Assembly (NCBI RefSeq): GCF_051851475.1
Contig: NZ_JBPUSJ010000011.1
Location: forward strand, 62,001 to 126,000
Source of the DNA: Carboxylicivirga taeanensis
Lineage (GTDB): Bacteria; Bacteroidota; Bacteroidia; Bacteroidales; Marinilabiliaceae
Direction of reading: 5' to 3'
Length of the DNA: 64,000 nt
The notes below the pieces were generated by a model, which did no database searches, had not been told where the DNA came from, and saw nothing but the letters and a program-made list of their open reading frames with translations. Shown here one piece after another: positions 1 to 9,502 of the stretch (within the stretch, counting starts at the first letter, position 1; the number at the start of each line of letters is the position of its first letter). The position numbers and the translations under genes are program-made.

Positions 1-134
1 GGACGAATAGGGTCGAGTCCTTCAAAAGTCACCTTTCCTTTTAAATCGGTACGTTTAAGACCGATATCATCTAGGAGGTTATCAATGACCTTTAACAAAT
101 CATCATGGTTTTCTATGGTTTGATCAATTTTCAT
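1..134 (-). CDS. Partial CDS, 5' end only; possibly family III CoA-transferase
   Basis: A reading frame on the minus strand starts at an ATG (132-134) and stays open to the window edge, giving 44 complete codons (MKIDQTIENHDDLLKVID...). The visible end reads ...GKVTFEGLDPIRP. The 'F/V-x-G-x-DP-[IV]' segment after an acidic helix resembles the N-terminus of some CaiB/BaiF (family III) CoA-transferases, but 44 residues are too few to be sure. It is the last visible gene of a minus-strand series behind two MalT-like regulators and could be their target. It may equally be an unrelated gene. The coding call is moderate; the function is a guess. Confidence 0.4.
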   Translation of the reverse strand, partial: MKIDQTIENHDDLLKVIDNLLDDIGLKRTDLKGKVTFEGLDPIR

Positions 135-289
135 AATATTTTATTTAGTAGAATATCTGAGACAATTAAGTTATTTCAATAATATTACAGTTAGCATTAT
201 TGATGATTAGCTGTTTCATTAATTTATCGGAACTCCAAAGTGTAAATCCCACTAGAAATATCAACCCACTAACTTCATAACTAACTATT

Positions 290-538
290 TTAAGGTTCCA
301 TAGATGATTCGATGGATATTATGGGATAATGAAAATCATAAAGCATATTAATCATCCCAATGAGTGCGGATTGATCTTTGACGTGACCGCTTAAAATTGA
401 TATCCTTTCTCCTCTTTTGCTGGTGAGAAAGCGAATGTCCATATCTTCAAAATAGTTTAAATCACTTAAACTAATTACTCCCTGAACTTTTAGGCTGTAA
501 AAAGAAAGCACTAACGGTTCGCTTGTATCCTCTGCCAT
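290..538 (-). CDS. 82-residue protein, regulator-associated small-protein family
   Basis: A small soluble protein with no signal peptide, cysteine or membrane segment. Its C-terminal half (SGHVKDQSALIGMINMLYDF) matches the other 82-residue protein at 3464-3712, which has GKLKDQAELIGVINTLYDLH. From memory, both resemble a widespread small bacterial family with a 'G-x-[LV]-x-DQAxLhGLLxxLRDLGLxLxSV' core, often encoded near LuxR/MalT-type regulators. No biochemical function is known to me. It lies 174 bases downstream of the regulator at 713-3430 on the same strand, so each regulator in this region is followed by one such protein. A role as modulator or sensor partner of the regulator is inference from position. 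The start is the only in-frame ATG near the conserved region. Confidence 0.7.
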   Translation of the reverse strand: MAEDTSEPLVLSFYSLKVQGVISLSDLNYFEDMDIRFLTSKRGERISILSGHVKDQSALIGMINMLYDFHYPIISIESSMEP

Positions 539-712
539 AACACTGTTTTAATATTGCTTACGAACAATACAAAACTCAATAAAACCAATGGACGGTTCAA
601 GTACCTTTAGTGGACAAAAAAAAATAGAAAGTGGACAAAAAAATAGGCTGAGCTATTTGAGGAATAAAACTCAGACCATATCACAAAATATAAACGATGC
701 TGATTTAAATAT

Positions 713-3430
713 CTAATTTACGACTTCTTTATGGGCTACAACCCCTAATTTCAAGGCCGTTAATATCGCATTAGAACGGTTATTAACTTCTAATTTCTGA
801 TATAATCGATACAAAGATTTTTTAACAGCTTCATTTGTAACAAAAAGCTTATTGGCTATTTCTTTATTCTGATATCCCAGGAACAGCAACTCAAGTATCT
901 CTGTTTCCCTTTTTGAAAGCTTCAAGTCGGCACCAGGCTTAACAGTATCAGCACACTGTAAGTTTTCAAATGTGTGACATATTTCTATGTCTGGATTGAA
1001 TGCCTTCTCAATTGAAATTAAGAACAAATCATCTGGCCTTTTGCGAAGACATGTATTTATCATCGAATGCATCAATTTTCCGAGATCTAGGAAGTTTCGA
1101 ATATACCCATGCGGTCTAGAAATACAAACGGCCTCCTCCAAAGCCAGATTAGCCATTTCATACTTGCCTAATATATGCAACAATACCGCTTTTAACGGCA
1201 AAGCTTTAGCCAGTAAGTTGTGTAAATGCCTGGCTCTTCCTTTCTCTATCAAATCATCTAAAACCTCCAGTGCCTCATTCTGTTGTTCCCTATGCCCTGA
1301 ATAAATACTTAGCCGCACTTTGGTTAATTGAGGGATATAATAATATCCAAAGGGTTCGTAAGGCTCAAAATCAGCCTCTTGACTTATCTTCAGCGCCTTA
1401 TCATAATCACCATGCATTAAGGCAATTTCAGCTTTAAAGGCATTAATCAATGGCACCATATTTTCATGCTCTACCGCATTTGCAAACTCATTTATTTGGT
1501 TCAGAGTTTGGTTATATCCCAGAAATTCACCCTGTGCATTGTAAGCAAAGCCCTTTAGAAAAAGATAGTTTAGAATCATGAATGACCAACCAAAATAAAT
1601 GTGGTCATCAAAATCGTTAACTAGATTTATAGCTTCTGATAGTTTGTTTTGACGATAATGAAGACTAAACAAAAAATAATTGGCTCGTATATAAGAAGCC
1701 TGTAATTTATGCTTTTTACTATAAGCCTTTAATTTTGATGCTGAAGTATTTAACATATTTAAATCCCCTTCCATAGCACAAACAACAGCCCTGATTGTAA
1801 GCACCTGGATATGAGATTTGTTATCTGATTTTGGGAAACTTTCCAGGTACTTATCAATTAACTTGAGTGCTTTACTAGCTTGCCCTTTAACCTGAAAAGC
1901 TATTGCTAAATAATATAATGCGATGTTTTTAATAAAACCCGGAAATGCTTTTAATAATCTTAAAGCCTTTTTAGCAGATTCAATAGCTAAATCGGAATTC
2001 CCGGATGTATAAGATATAATTGCCAGACAGTTATAGTACTCTCCCCAATATCGGTTTAAATGTACATTCGTCTTCTTGATACTACTTAATAACAATTCAC
2101 AGGTTGCAAAATCTCTTTGCATCGCCACAAAATCATTATTTTGCTCATGCAAGAACGTACGGGTTAATAATAATTCAGGATGTTGCTCGATCCATGTTCC
2201 AGGAATCAATTCAACCCATTGACATACTTGTTTTGATTTTTCATTGTTAAAATATGCATATTTATTTCTTTCAAACAGATCTGCAATTAAATCGATATCT
2301 TCTGCCGACACCGCCTGCTTTATAGCTATTTCCATTTGCCCTTGCCTTTCAAAAAACAAACTAACTCTTCGGTGTAATTTTCTAATTGTTTCTTTAGTGA
2401 AAGTTTGTTTCAGACGAGATACTAAAAAATCATGAATAATTTGATGAAAACGATACCACTCGCCTTGATTATCAAGCGGGATAACAAACTGCCATGTTTT
2501 TACCACATGCTCAAAAGTATCGAAATCGAATTGAGGCAGTTCTTCATCCGAACTATCCAGTACCTCACACAATAAGTCTTTACAAAACCATGGAGCTATA
2601 GCAGACGCTATTAAAATATTTTTTGCATGTTCAGACTGCCTCTCAAACAGCTGATCTAGCACATAGTCTCGAAAGTACTGATAGTTAATTTCCAATTTAT
2701 TAATTGGCTTTAAAATTCCATTACAGCCCTTTAAGTCGCACAAAGCAAGTTTTAAACCCGCAATCCAACCTTCGGTCTTATCTAACAAAAATTTACAATC
2801 GTCTTCACTTAAGGCTTCGTTAAGCATATCACCTGCAAATTCCATTACTTCAGATAAATCAAAACTTAAATCTGCCTGCCGGATGTCATTTACCAAACCA
2901 AATGTACGCTGCGATCCAAGTTGCAAAGTAGGATCCCAACGGGAAATAATAATCACGTGAAGTTTCTCAGGAGGGTATTTTAGAATTTTATGAATTAAAT
3001 CGTTAATCTTTTGATTCCTAATCCAGTGATAGTCATCTAAAATAATAATCAACTCCTCATCAATTTCATCGAGCTTATTAATTAACAAAGAGGCAATTGT
3101 TTCAAACGAGGCAATATCATTTTCACTCAAAATTTCTTGGATTCTATCAAACTCCCCTTCAAAGTGCATTTCTATGCCATACACCATATGGGATAAAAAC
3201 CTAGAAAAATCATTAAGTTCCTCATCCAGTGTAATCCAACAATATTTGGTATTAGTTTTTTCAAGCCAACTGCTAATAATAACACTTTTACCATAGCCCG
3301 TAGGAGCTATTACGAGGGAAAGGGATTTGTCTTTTCCGGCATCTAATTTTTCTATAAGCTGCTTACGTTCAATAAGTTTACCATTGATTTGCGGTTTATA
3401 CAATCTTGTTTTTAATATTTGTTGTCCCAT
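713..3430 (-). CDS. MalT-like STAND ATPase / LuxR-type transcriptional regulator
   Basis: A 905-residue regulator of the MalT/LuxR type. The N-terminus has a Walker A motif, APTGYGKS (residues 42-49), and a Walker B-like hydrophobic strand ending in LDD near residue 130, followed by a winged-helix-like region. The middle 400 residues are helical TPR-like repeats. The last 65 residues form a LuxR helix-turn-helix (LSKRETEILELL, NKEIANKL, then a recognition helix in VTNEAVKKSLYRLY). MalT proteins bind ATP and a small inducer, oligomerise and activate promoters; the inducer here is unknown. It starts 33 bases after the stop of the small protein at 3464-3712, so the two are probably co-transcribed. 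It is a diverged paralogue of the regulator at 4089-6773. The length is normal for the family. Confidence 0.9.
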   Translation of the reverse strand: MGQQILKTRLYKPQINGKLIERKQLIEKLDAGKDKSLSLVIAPTGYGKSVIISSWLEKTNTKYCWITLDEELNDFSRFLSHMVYGIEMHFEGEFDRIQEILSENDIASFETIASLLINKLDEIDEELIIILDDYHWIRNQKINDLIHKILKYPPEKLHVIIISRWDPTLQLGSQRTFGLVNDIRQADLSFDLSEVMEFAGDMLNEALSEDDCKFLLDKTEGWIAGLKLALCDLKGCNGILKPINKLEINYQYFRDYVLDQLFERQSEHAKNILIASAIAPWFCKDLLCEVLDSSDEELPQFDFDTFEHVVKTWQFVIPLDNQGEWYRFHQIIHDFLVSRLKQTFTKETIRKLHRRVSLFFERQGQMEIAIKQAVSAEDIDLIADLFERNKYAYFNNEKSKQVCQWVELIPGTWIEQHPELLLTRTFLHEQNNDFVAMQRDFATCELLLSSIKKTNVHLNRYWGEYYNCLAIISYTSGNSDLAIESAKKALRLLKAFPGFIKNIALYYLAIAFQVKGQASKALKLIDKYLESFPKSDNKSHIQVLTIRAVVCAMEGDLNMLNTSASKLKAYSKKHKLQASYIRANYFLFSLHYRQNKLSEAINLVNDFDDHIYFGWSFMILNYLFLKGFAYNAQGEFLGYNQTLNQINEFANAVEHENMVPLINAFKAEIALMHGDYDKALKISQEADFEPYEPFGYYYIPQLTKVRLSIYSGHREQQNEALEVLDDLIEKGRARHLHNLLAKALPLKAVLLHILGKYEMANLALEEAVCISRPHGYIRNFLDLGKLMHSMINTCLRKRPDDLFLISIEKAFNPDIEICHTFENLQCADTVKPGADLKLSKRETEILELLFLGYQNKEIANKLFVTNEAVKKSLYRLYQKLEVNNRSNAILTALKLGVVAHKEVVN

Positions 3431-3463
3431 TTGGCGATACCCTCCTTCTCTTTACAGCTTCAA

Positions 3464-3712
3464 TCAGAGCATTGCTACAGATTTTAATGTTAAATGCAAG
3501 TCATATAAAGTATTTATTACACCTATTAATTCGGCCTGATCTTTCAACTTTCCAACTAAGAAGTATTCATTTTTGGTACCCATATTTGTTTCTAGGGAAA
3601 TTTGCATATTAGCTAATCTGGAAGACCAAGTTTTATCCATTTTCCCAATTACTACTATCTGATAGATAGCAGACTTACTAAAATCATATTCTTCAAACAC
3701 TTCTTTAGTCAT
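3464..3712 (-). CDS. 82-residue protein, paralogue of the one at 290-538
   Basis: Exactly the same length as the protein at 290-538. The two share a C-terminal block (KDQxxLIGxxNxLYDxH) and weakly similar N-terminal strands (IYQIVVIGKMDKTW; LANMQISLE). The N-terminal 'G-x-[LM]-D-x-x-W' is the better match to the family pattern I remember, so this copy looks less diverged. It lies 376 bases after the regulator at 4089-6773 and 33 bases before the regulator at 713-3430. It could therefore belong to the transcript of either one. No catalytic motif is visible and the function is unknown. Start ATG is at 3710-3712. Confidence 0.7.
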   Translation of the reverse strand: MTKEVFEEYDFSKSAIYQIVVIGKMDKTWSSRLANMQISLETNMGTKNEYFLVGKLKDQAELIGVINTLYDLHLTLKSVAML

Positions 3713-4088
3713 ATTTTCGTTTATATTCTTGATACTTTTAACCCGAGAACGGAACGAATTTATTAGTCTGTCTCAGCAAATAATTGATATATCAAAACTA
3801 TGTATCTGTTAAGAAATAAACAATCCCTCAAAGGAGTGAAAAAGAAGTGATTTAGATAAATTTATCCCTCACAATAAGTTAAATAATAGTCACGAAACTA
3901 CATAGGAATGTAACTTCAAGCATTCTGCAGAAGGGAATAGAAATAACATCTTTTATTGAAATGTTACCAGCGCACATAAACTGACTAAATGTACAAATAA
4001 TATGATGCCATAAACTTCTAACACAAATTAATTGCTTATACTTTGGCTTCATCCTTTACGTAAATTCAATAAACATGTTAGCGGTTTC
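3713..4088. other. Gene-free AT-rich spacer
   Basis: There are 376 bases between the regulator at 4089-6773 and the small protein at 3464-3712. I see no credible reading frame, no strong hairpin with a T-tract, and no clear TAnnTTTG box. It probably holds the promoter of the downstream small protein and regulator pair. Confidence 0.5.
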
Positions 4089-6773
4089 TCATTCGGTAAT
4101 TTCGTTGTAATATAAAGCTTTATGTACCAGCTCTACTCTGTTTTTGGCCTCCAGTTTACGCAAACAGCTTTTCACATGGGACTTTACAGTCTCAACTGAG
4201 ATGTTGAGTATATCTGCGATTTCTTTATTACGAAAGCCTTGGGCAATGTATTGCAGTGTCTCTGCTTCGCGGATGGAAAGAATGTCAAAATCGTTTTTTG
4301 TAGTCGTTTTAGCACACTGTTCCTGATGCTGCACAAATGGTAACTCCTTTTTAAAAGCCTCCAGAATTGTTGATAGATAATTGCTGTTAGGCTCTTTTAG
4401 CTGCAACGCGTTCAATACCAACTTCATTGGCTCACCTAGATCAACAAAAATTCTGATAAATCCATTGGACTCTGCTAAATTCATAGCTTCTTTTAGTGAT
4501 TTAAGAGCTGCTTCCTTATCGCCCAGTTCATATAAAAAGATAGATTGTAGTGGCAACACTTGCATGAGTAGGTTGTATTTGTGTCCTAATCTTCCTTTGT
4601 TAATATACTTTTCAAGAAGTTCTTCTATCTGATTACGATTTAGAGTAGAATCAACCGTAATGAGCAACCGGATATATGTTAATTGCTGAAAATAAAAAGC
4701 ATAATCAAGATAAACAGTATCAAAATCTGTAATTTTTGACAGTTCCAATGCGCCCTCAATATTTCCTTGTCTAAGTGCCAAATCCACTTTAAATGCCTTT
4801 GTCAATTCATAAAATGCTTCAAGTCCTGTATTTTCGGTCACTTCATCTATTTCACAAATAGTTTCTTTCAGTTTTTGTGTTTCGCCGAGAGCAAGAAATG
4901 ATAGTGCCTTTGTGTAGATCGTCGGTAAATCCCAATAGGGACGACCAGCATAGTAATGTTCTTTAAGCGCCTCTGTATACTCAACTGCTTTCTCCAGGTT
5001 ATTAAATTGATAGTGTGCACTACCAAGATAATACGAAACAGAACTGAGCAAAACCCACAGTCTATTTTTCTTAAATAAGGGAAAAACTTTTGTCAACGCT
5101 TCTGCAATTTCTTTTATGTTTCCTCTAAATGAATTGAGGTATGACTTTAAGGTTTGAAGATAGATAAATGGTATAGATGTGTTTGTTGGAATTTGTTCCA
5201 GAACATTTTCAACATGCTTTCTTGCTTCATCATATCGGCCGAGGGCATTTAATGCATACAAACAAAATGCAAATGCATAATTACTGATCATTTGTGTTTT
5301 ATCTTCCAATAAGCTCAGCGCCTTATTTGAGTGTGCGAGGGCTTCCTCATAATTTTCCAGAGAGAAATCCAACAAGCTGCGCACGGTATAATACTCTCCG
5401 AGTAGTTGCTTATTTTCCCTACTATCATCTTTAACCTTTTCGACTAACTTTTTTGCCAAATCTAAATCAGCTCTCATTGCAACTAAATCATACCTGGCTT
5501 CATCTAATATTGCTCGTGTTACAAGCAGCCCAAGATCTTTCTCAATAGTCCCTTTAGGTAAAAAACACATCCATTGATGGATACGCCTAAATTGATCAGT
5601 GTTAAAAAAGTTGATTCGATGTTTATTAAAAATACTTACTGCAAGCTCTACATCCCCTGACTTCAAGGCATGCTGGAAGCTCTCATCCCAAAAGTTACTT
5701 TTATCAAAACAACTACTGGCAATTTTATGTAAACTTGATATTTGCTCATCTGAATAGTTTTGCTGCAACTGTCTGAATAACATTTCGCGAAAAAAATGGT
5801 GATATCTAAACCAAACTCTTTCATTATCCAAAGAATAAACAAACAAATTGTTAGCAATAAGATCATGGATAAAATCATTACCAGAAATCTTAGACGATGC
5901 TCCTATTCCTAAAAGCAAGGCGTCGAGCAGCTCGCTGTTAAAACGCTCCAGGATGGAAGATAAATACAAAGCTTCGCGAAATTCGGCAGAAAAGCGTTTT
6001 AAGGTAAGGTCTGTAAAAAAAAATGAATATTCCTTCAATGAAAAATGAGCAACACGTTGCATAGTAGAGGTACCTCTTTGGATCTCATCTGTCATTAATA
6101 TCATCTGTAGACCAAGCACCCAACCTTCTGTTCTCTTATGGATTAAAGAAATATCTTGTTCTGAAAGACACCGGCCAATCTTTTGGTTAATCAGCACTTT
6201 TGTAGCATCCAAATCAAACTCCAAATCTTTCATTCGAAGTTCGTTTATTCTATTGAATAGTCTAAGTTTATTTATATTGAGTGGTGGGTCGTACCTGCAG
6301 ATAATAACCAAGTGAAGTCTTTCAGCCGGGTAAGTCAAAAACATATTAATCAACTCATGAATACGATCATTCTTAATAACCTGATAATCATCCAATACAA
6401 ATACAAGTTCTTCATCATGAGGCTCAAGAACATCAATTAGTGCCTCGTATAACATTTCCACAGGTGGTAATTTTTGTCCATTGATAAGCTCATTAATGTG
6501 AACAAAATCATCCTCAATAATTGTTTGTAGAGCTGCCACTACATATTCAATAAATATTGACAAATCCTGATGCTCATTGTCAAGGGAAAGCCATGCTGCC
6601 TTTACTTTGTAATTTTCAATCCATTGACTTACTATAACACTTTTCCCATAACCGGAAGGAGCTGAAATAAGTGTCACGGGTTTATGAATGTTATGATTTA
6701 ATTGTTTTAGCAGACCTGTCCGGAGAAGAAGATCTGGCGCAAGGTTAGGGCGTTGAAGTTTAGTTCGTAACAT
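4089..6773 (-). CDS. MalT-like STAND ATPase / LuxR-type transcriptional regulator (second copy)
   Basis: An 894-residue regulator with the same architecture as the one at 713-3430. Walker A APSGYGKS lies at residues 38-45 and a Walker B-like LVFVLDDYQ near residue 125. A long TPR-like helical region follows, then a C-terminal LuxR helix-turn-helix (LSIREAETLQYIAQG, NKEIADIL, SVETVKSHV). The recognition helix is closer to the LuxR consensus than in the other copy, so this may be the more canonical DNA binder. The inducer is unknown. The two regulators clearly share ancestry along their whole length but are strongly diverged, so the duplication is old. The nearest structural gene upstream is a FadL-like outer-membrane protein on the same strand. 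Confidence 0.9.
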   Translation of the reverse strand: MLRTKLQRPNLAPDLLLRTGLLKQLNHNIHKPVTLISAPSGYGKSVIVSQWIENYKVKAAWLSLDNEHQDLSIFIEYVVAALQTIIEDDFVHINELINGQKLPPVEMLYEALIDVLEPHDEELVFVLDDYQVIKNDRIHELINMFLTYPAERLHLVIICRYDPPLNINKLRLFNRINELRMKDLEFDLDATKVLINQKIGRCLSEQDISLIHKRTEGWVLGLQMILMTDEIQRGTSTMQRVAHFSLKEYSFFFTDLTLKRFSAEFREALYLSSILERFNSELLDALLLGIGASSKISGNDFIHDLIANNLFVYSLDNERVWFRYHHFFREMLFRQLQQNYSDEQISSLHKIASSCFDKSNFWDESFQHALKSGDVELAVSIFNKHRINFFNTDQFRRIHQWMCFLPKGTIEKDLGLLVTRAILDEARYDLVAMRADLDLAKKLVEKVKDDSRENKQLLGEYYTVRSLLDFSLENYEEALAHSNKALSLLEDKTQMISNYAFAFCLYALNALGRYDEARKHVENVLEQIPTNTSIPFIYLQTLKSYLNSFRGNIKEIAEALTKVFPLFKKNRLWVLLSSVSYYLGSAHYQFNNLEKAVEYTEALKEHYYAGRPYWDLPTIYTKALSFLALGETQKLKETICEIDEVTENTGLEAFYELTKAFKVDLALRQGNIEGALELSKITDFDTVYLDYAFYFQQLTYIRLLITVDSTLNRNQIEELLEKYINKGRLGHKYNLLMQVLPLQSIFLYELGDKEAALKSLKEAMNLAESNGFIRIFVDLGEPMKLVLNALQLKEPNSNYLSTILEAFKKELPFVQHQEQCAKTTTKNDFDILSIREAETLQYIAQGFRNKEIADILNISVETVKSHVKSCLRKLEAKNRVELVHKALYYNEITE

Positions 6774-7342
6774 TTATTCGGAATTTATCTCTTTAATCTG
6801 TTTATCCTAGATTAACCAAACTGCATATTATGCATATTTTAGAATACTGACAGGAGTGTTTAAATTATATTAATTTGTGCAAATCCATAGCCTATTATAA
6901 ACACATAGCTATCAAACGTCTTTTATTATTAACCTTTCTAATATAATACTGTTTCCAGTAATAGCAAAATAACTATAACCATCATTATTAGCGAATTGAA
7001 TAATAAAATCGTTCTTTGGGTAACCTTATGTCGCTTTAATTTAACCATACAGTAAGGATATATATTTCACCCAATAGAATTTTTTAACAGTATTAGCATC
7101 TAAAATATACACTAACTCTATATCGAACAGAAAGCTTTATTATCCGTATCCTGAAAAATCAGAAATACCTTAACAAGGTAACACATAGCATTTAGCCTGA
7201 ATCGAAAGAAGGTTTTTGTGCAATAAATCCAATCTGCACATAAGACTTTAAAACTCCTAATATTTTTGGGAACTGTCAATAAAAAAACTTTTCGTCAAAT
7301 TTCCAAAAAGGAGAAAATAGATACTATATCTAAATTTGATTT
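6774..7342. other. Gene-free AT-rich region
   Basis: There are 569 bases between the FadL-like gene and the regulator at 4089-6773. The only reading frame, running from 7266 on the plus strand, mostly overlaps the FadL-like gene in antisense and has no recognisable content. No stable terminator hairpin is visible. It presumably contains the 3' end of the FadL-like transcript and the promoter of the regulator. Confidence 0.5.
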
Positions 7343-8788
7343 TCAATCAATCCTCAACTTTTGTTTCGCTTTTTGCTCTATTTTTTTCAAGAAGATAGCT
7401 GAGAAACTGACAACAATTTTCCACTTTTCCAGGTTTGCCATCACATACTCTTGTTCATGAAATAAATCACCAGATGTATCTGGGAAAACTCCAGGTTTTA
7501 AGAGCTTAAAGTTGGTTCCGGTATACGATAGTCCTAAAGTGATATCGACGTTGTCAAGATCCATTACAAGCCCTCCGGCATAGTGGTTGAGGTTAGCATT
7601 AAAAACACTTTTCCTGGTCTCATGGTCTTCAACAAAACCTCTCATATCAGAACTAACAGCACTGATATCGGAACATATGCTTGAGTAAAGTGAAAACTTA
7701 TCCGATAAATATATTTCAACCCCTAAACCAGCATTTAGTATAGACTTATATTCATCAACAAGCTTAAAACCATAAGTTTCACCATTTGATTGCCCAATAA
7801 AACTCTCACTCTCCATTAGGGTGTATTTAGGAACACCTTGATAGTACTCAGCACTAAAATGTAAACTATTTTTACCAACTTTTCGACTGACTCCAAATCC
7901 GATTGCCAATGGGGAAATATGATTTGTTTTCAAATCATTCTGAAACCCTGATAAATAAACTTTTTTATCAAGATTACTATCGACAATACCTGATGAATAT
8001 TCCTCAAAAATGTAGTCCCCTGTTCCAGTCAGGCGAATGGATGGTGTCTTTAATGTCAAACCAACATTGTACTTTTCATTCCTATAGGATAATGCAACTT
8101 TCAATAACCCGCTATAGTGCTCAAGTGAGTATTGCTTTCGATACCTATAAAACGCCGATTGATCAGCGTCGGATAGGGCCTGCATATTTATCAGTAAATT
8201 TTTAGATGATTTTAATACCGACAAATAAATAGATGAGCCTATGCTCAAATGCTCATTAATATTATAGGCCCAGCTAACCCCAGCCCAATCCTCTTTTTCA
8301 TTTGAAGCCAATTGCACATCTGCACCAAAGTACTCTTGTCCAGGAATCTCAGTAATCACATTTCCATAAAACTGATCACGATACGAAAAATGATTACTAG
8401 AATTCTGCCGATTTAAAATAGCCCATGCAAAGTAGTGTTTTTTTAGAAAAGGTACATAAAAGGTACCGGCTGCTAAGCTAGGTACTCCTCGAAAATCTGA
8501 ATTTGATAGTTTCTTATTGTCTCCAAAAGCATTGTCAATCGAAAGAGAGTACCATTCGTATACATTGGCACTTATAACAACACCTTTTTCTTCTAGTTGG
8601 GCAATCCTAGCCGGGTTATAGTAAACTGCACTCAGGTCGTTTACACCTCCGATAATAGAATTGCTTAATAAAATAGAACGGGTTCCATACTGTTGGCTCC
8701 AGCGATTAGCATCCTGCGAGTATAACCTGATTGTCCCCCAACTAAGGAGAAAAATTGTTAACAATGTATTTAATATAAATCTACTCAT
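7343..8788 (-). CDS. FadL/OmpP1-like outer-membrane beta-barrel protein
   Basis: A 481-residue secreted protein. The N-terminus (MSRFILNTLLTIFLLSWGTIRLYSQ) is a signal peptide. The mature protein begins with a hallmark of the OmpP1/FadL/TodX group: GTRSILLSNS, then a short loop and AVYYNPARIAQL. In that group this N-terminal hatch segment precedes a 14-strand barrel. Alternating hydrophobic and aromatic strands fill the rest, ending in IVVSFSAIFLKK. Family members transport long-chain fatty acids or hydrophobic aromatics across the outer membrane. The substrate here cannot be read. The protein departs from classical FadL in sequence and could be a Bacteroidota-specific relative. It lies upstream of, and co-oriented with, the MalT-like regulators. 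Confidence 0.7.
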   Translation of the reverse strand: MSRFILNTLLTIFLLSWGTIRLYSQDANRWSQQYGTRSILLSNSIIGGVNDLSAVYYNPARIAQLEEKGVVISANVYEWYSLSIDNAFGDNKKLSNSDFRGVPSLAAGTFYVPFLKKHYFAWAILNRQNSSNHFSYRDQFYGNVITEIPGQEYFGADVQLASNEKEDWAGVSWAYNINEHLSIGSSIYLSVLKSSKNLLINMQALSDADQSAFYRYRKQYSLEHYSGLLKVALSYRNEKYNVGLTLKTPSIRLTGTGDYIFEEYSSGIVDSNLDKKVYLSGFQNDLKTNHISPLAIGFGVSRKVGKNSLHFSAEYYQGVPKYTLMESESFIGQSNGETYGFKLVDEYKSILNAGLGVEIYLSDKFSLYSSICSDISAVSSDMRGFVEDHETRKSVFNANLNHYAGGLVMDLDNVDITLGLSYTGTNFKLLKPGVFPDTSGDLFHEQEYVMANLEKWKIVVSFSAIFLKKIEQKAKQKLRID

Positions 8789-9502
8789 TTAGGGAACAGT
8801 CATTAGTACAAGTACTCTAATAACCATGGAGATTCTTGATAATAAACTACTACTCTTCTGTTATGGATATAAATATCAATTTCAAATTAGACAAAAAATT
8901 TTAAATCTCCACATGCATAAGTTATGATTAGCTCTGTGCTATTTTAAATACGTAACTATCATAAAGCACTCTCAGCATACTAATACATTCTTGCATTATG
9001 TACCAAATATAATCCATATTATAATTGAAACAAAGAAACTTATGTGGACAAATAGCTTTGAGCATAGGCAATATAAAATTCTGCCCTCTTTTCTCTTATT
9101 ATAGTTATACACAAACTGTGGACCTTTAAATCGTCTCTTTTTATTGGACAAAAACAGATGCTATGACCTACGAAAACATCTAGGTTGTCAATACTGACAA
9201 TCGGAATATCAATCCATGTTCAAAGCATTTGGAGGTCCATTACTAAACGAAACACAAATCGATTGGGGTAATGCTGCTGCCATATCCTACTTTATACATC
9301 TTTCTGGACTGAGTGCCGAAATCATTAATGGAAAATTTCTTCAATTTAATCTAAGAAATAGCGGTGTTTATCACAAACACAAAACCAACAGCAACGCCCT
9401 CCGATTGATTTTCCCTATATTCGTATCATCTTTCCTGACAGGTTGTTTTCCCCTTGCCCCGTTCTCACACTCTTTCCTAGCGAGCGGGGCTTTTTTATTT
9501 GC
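8789..9502. other. Long gene-free region with one plus-strand terminator
   Basis: There are 714 bases between the FadL-like gene and the thioesterase. The left 400 bases are very AT-rich and show no feature. A plus-strand frame opens at 9216 and runs through the hairpin at 9456-9497 into the antisense of the thioesterase, so as a full-length gene it is not credible. The segment 9216-9440 is less AT-rich and could be a gene remnant or an untranslated RNA ended by that hairpin. Confidence 0.45.
9456..9497 (+). terminator. Rho-independent terminator-like hairpin, orphan
   Basis: GCCCCG (9456-9461) pairs with CGGGGC (9485-9490). An inner CTC/GAG pairing (9464-9466 with 9482-9484) extends the stem past a two-base bulge. 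A run of six T follows on the plus strand. No plus-strand gene ends upstream of it, and the minus strand lacks a T-tract. Confidence 0.6.
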
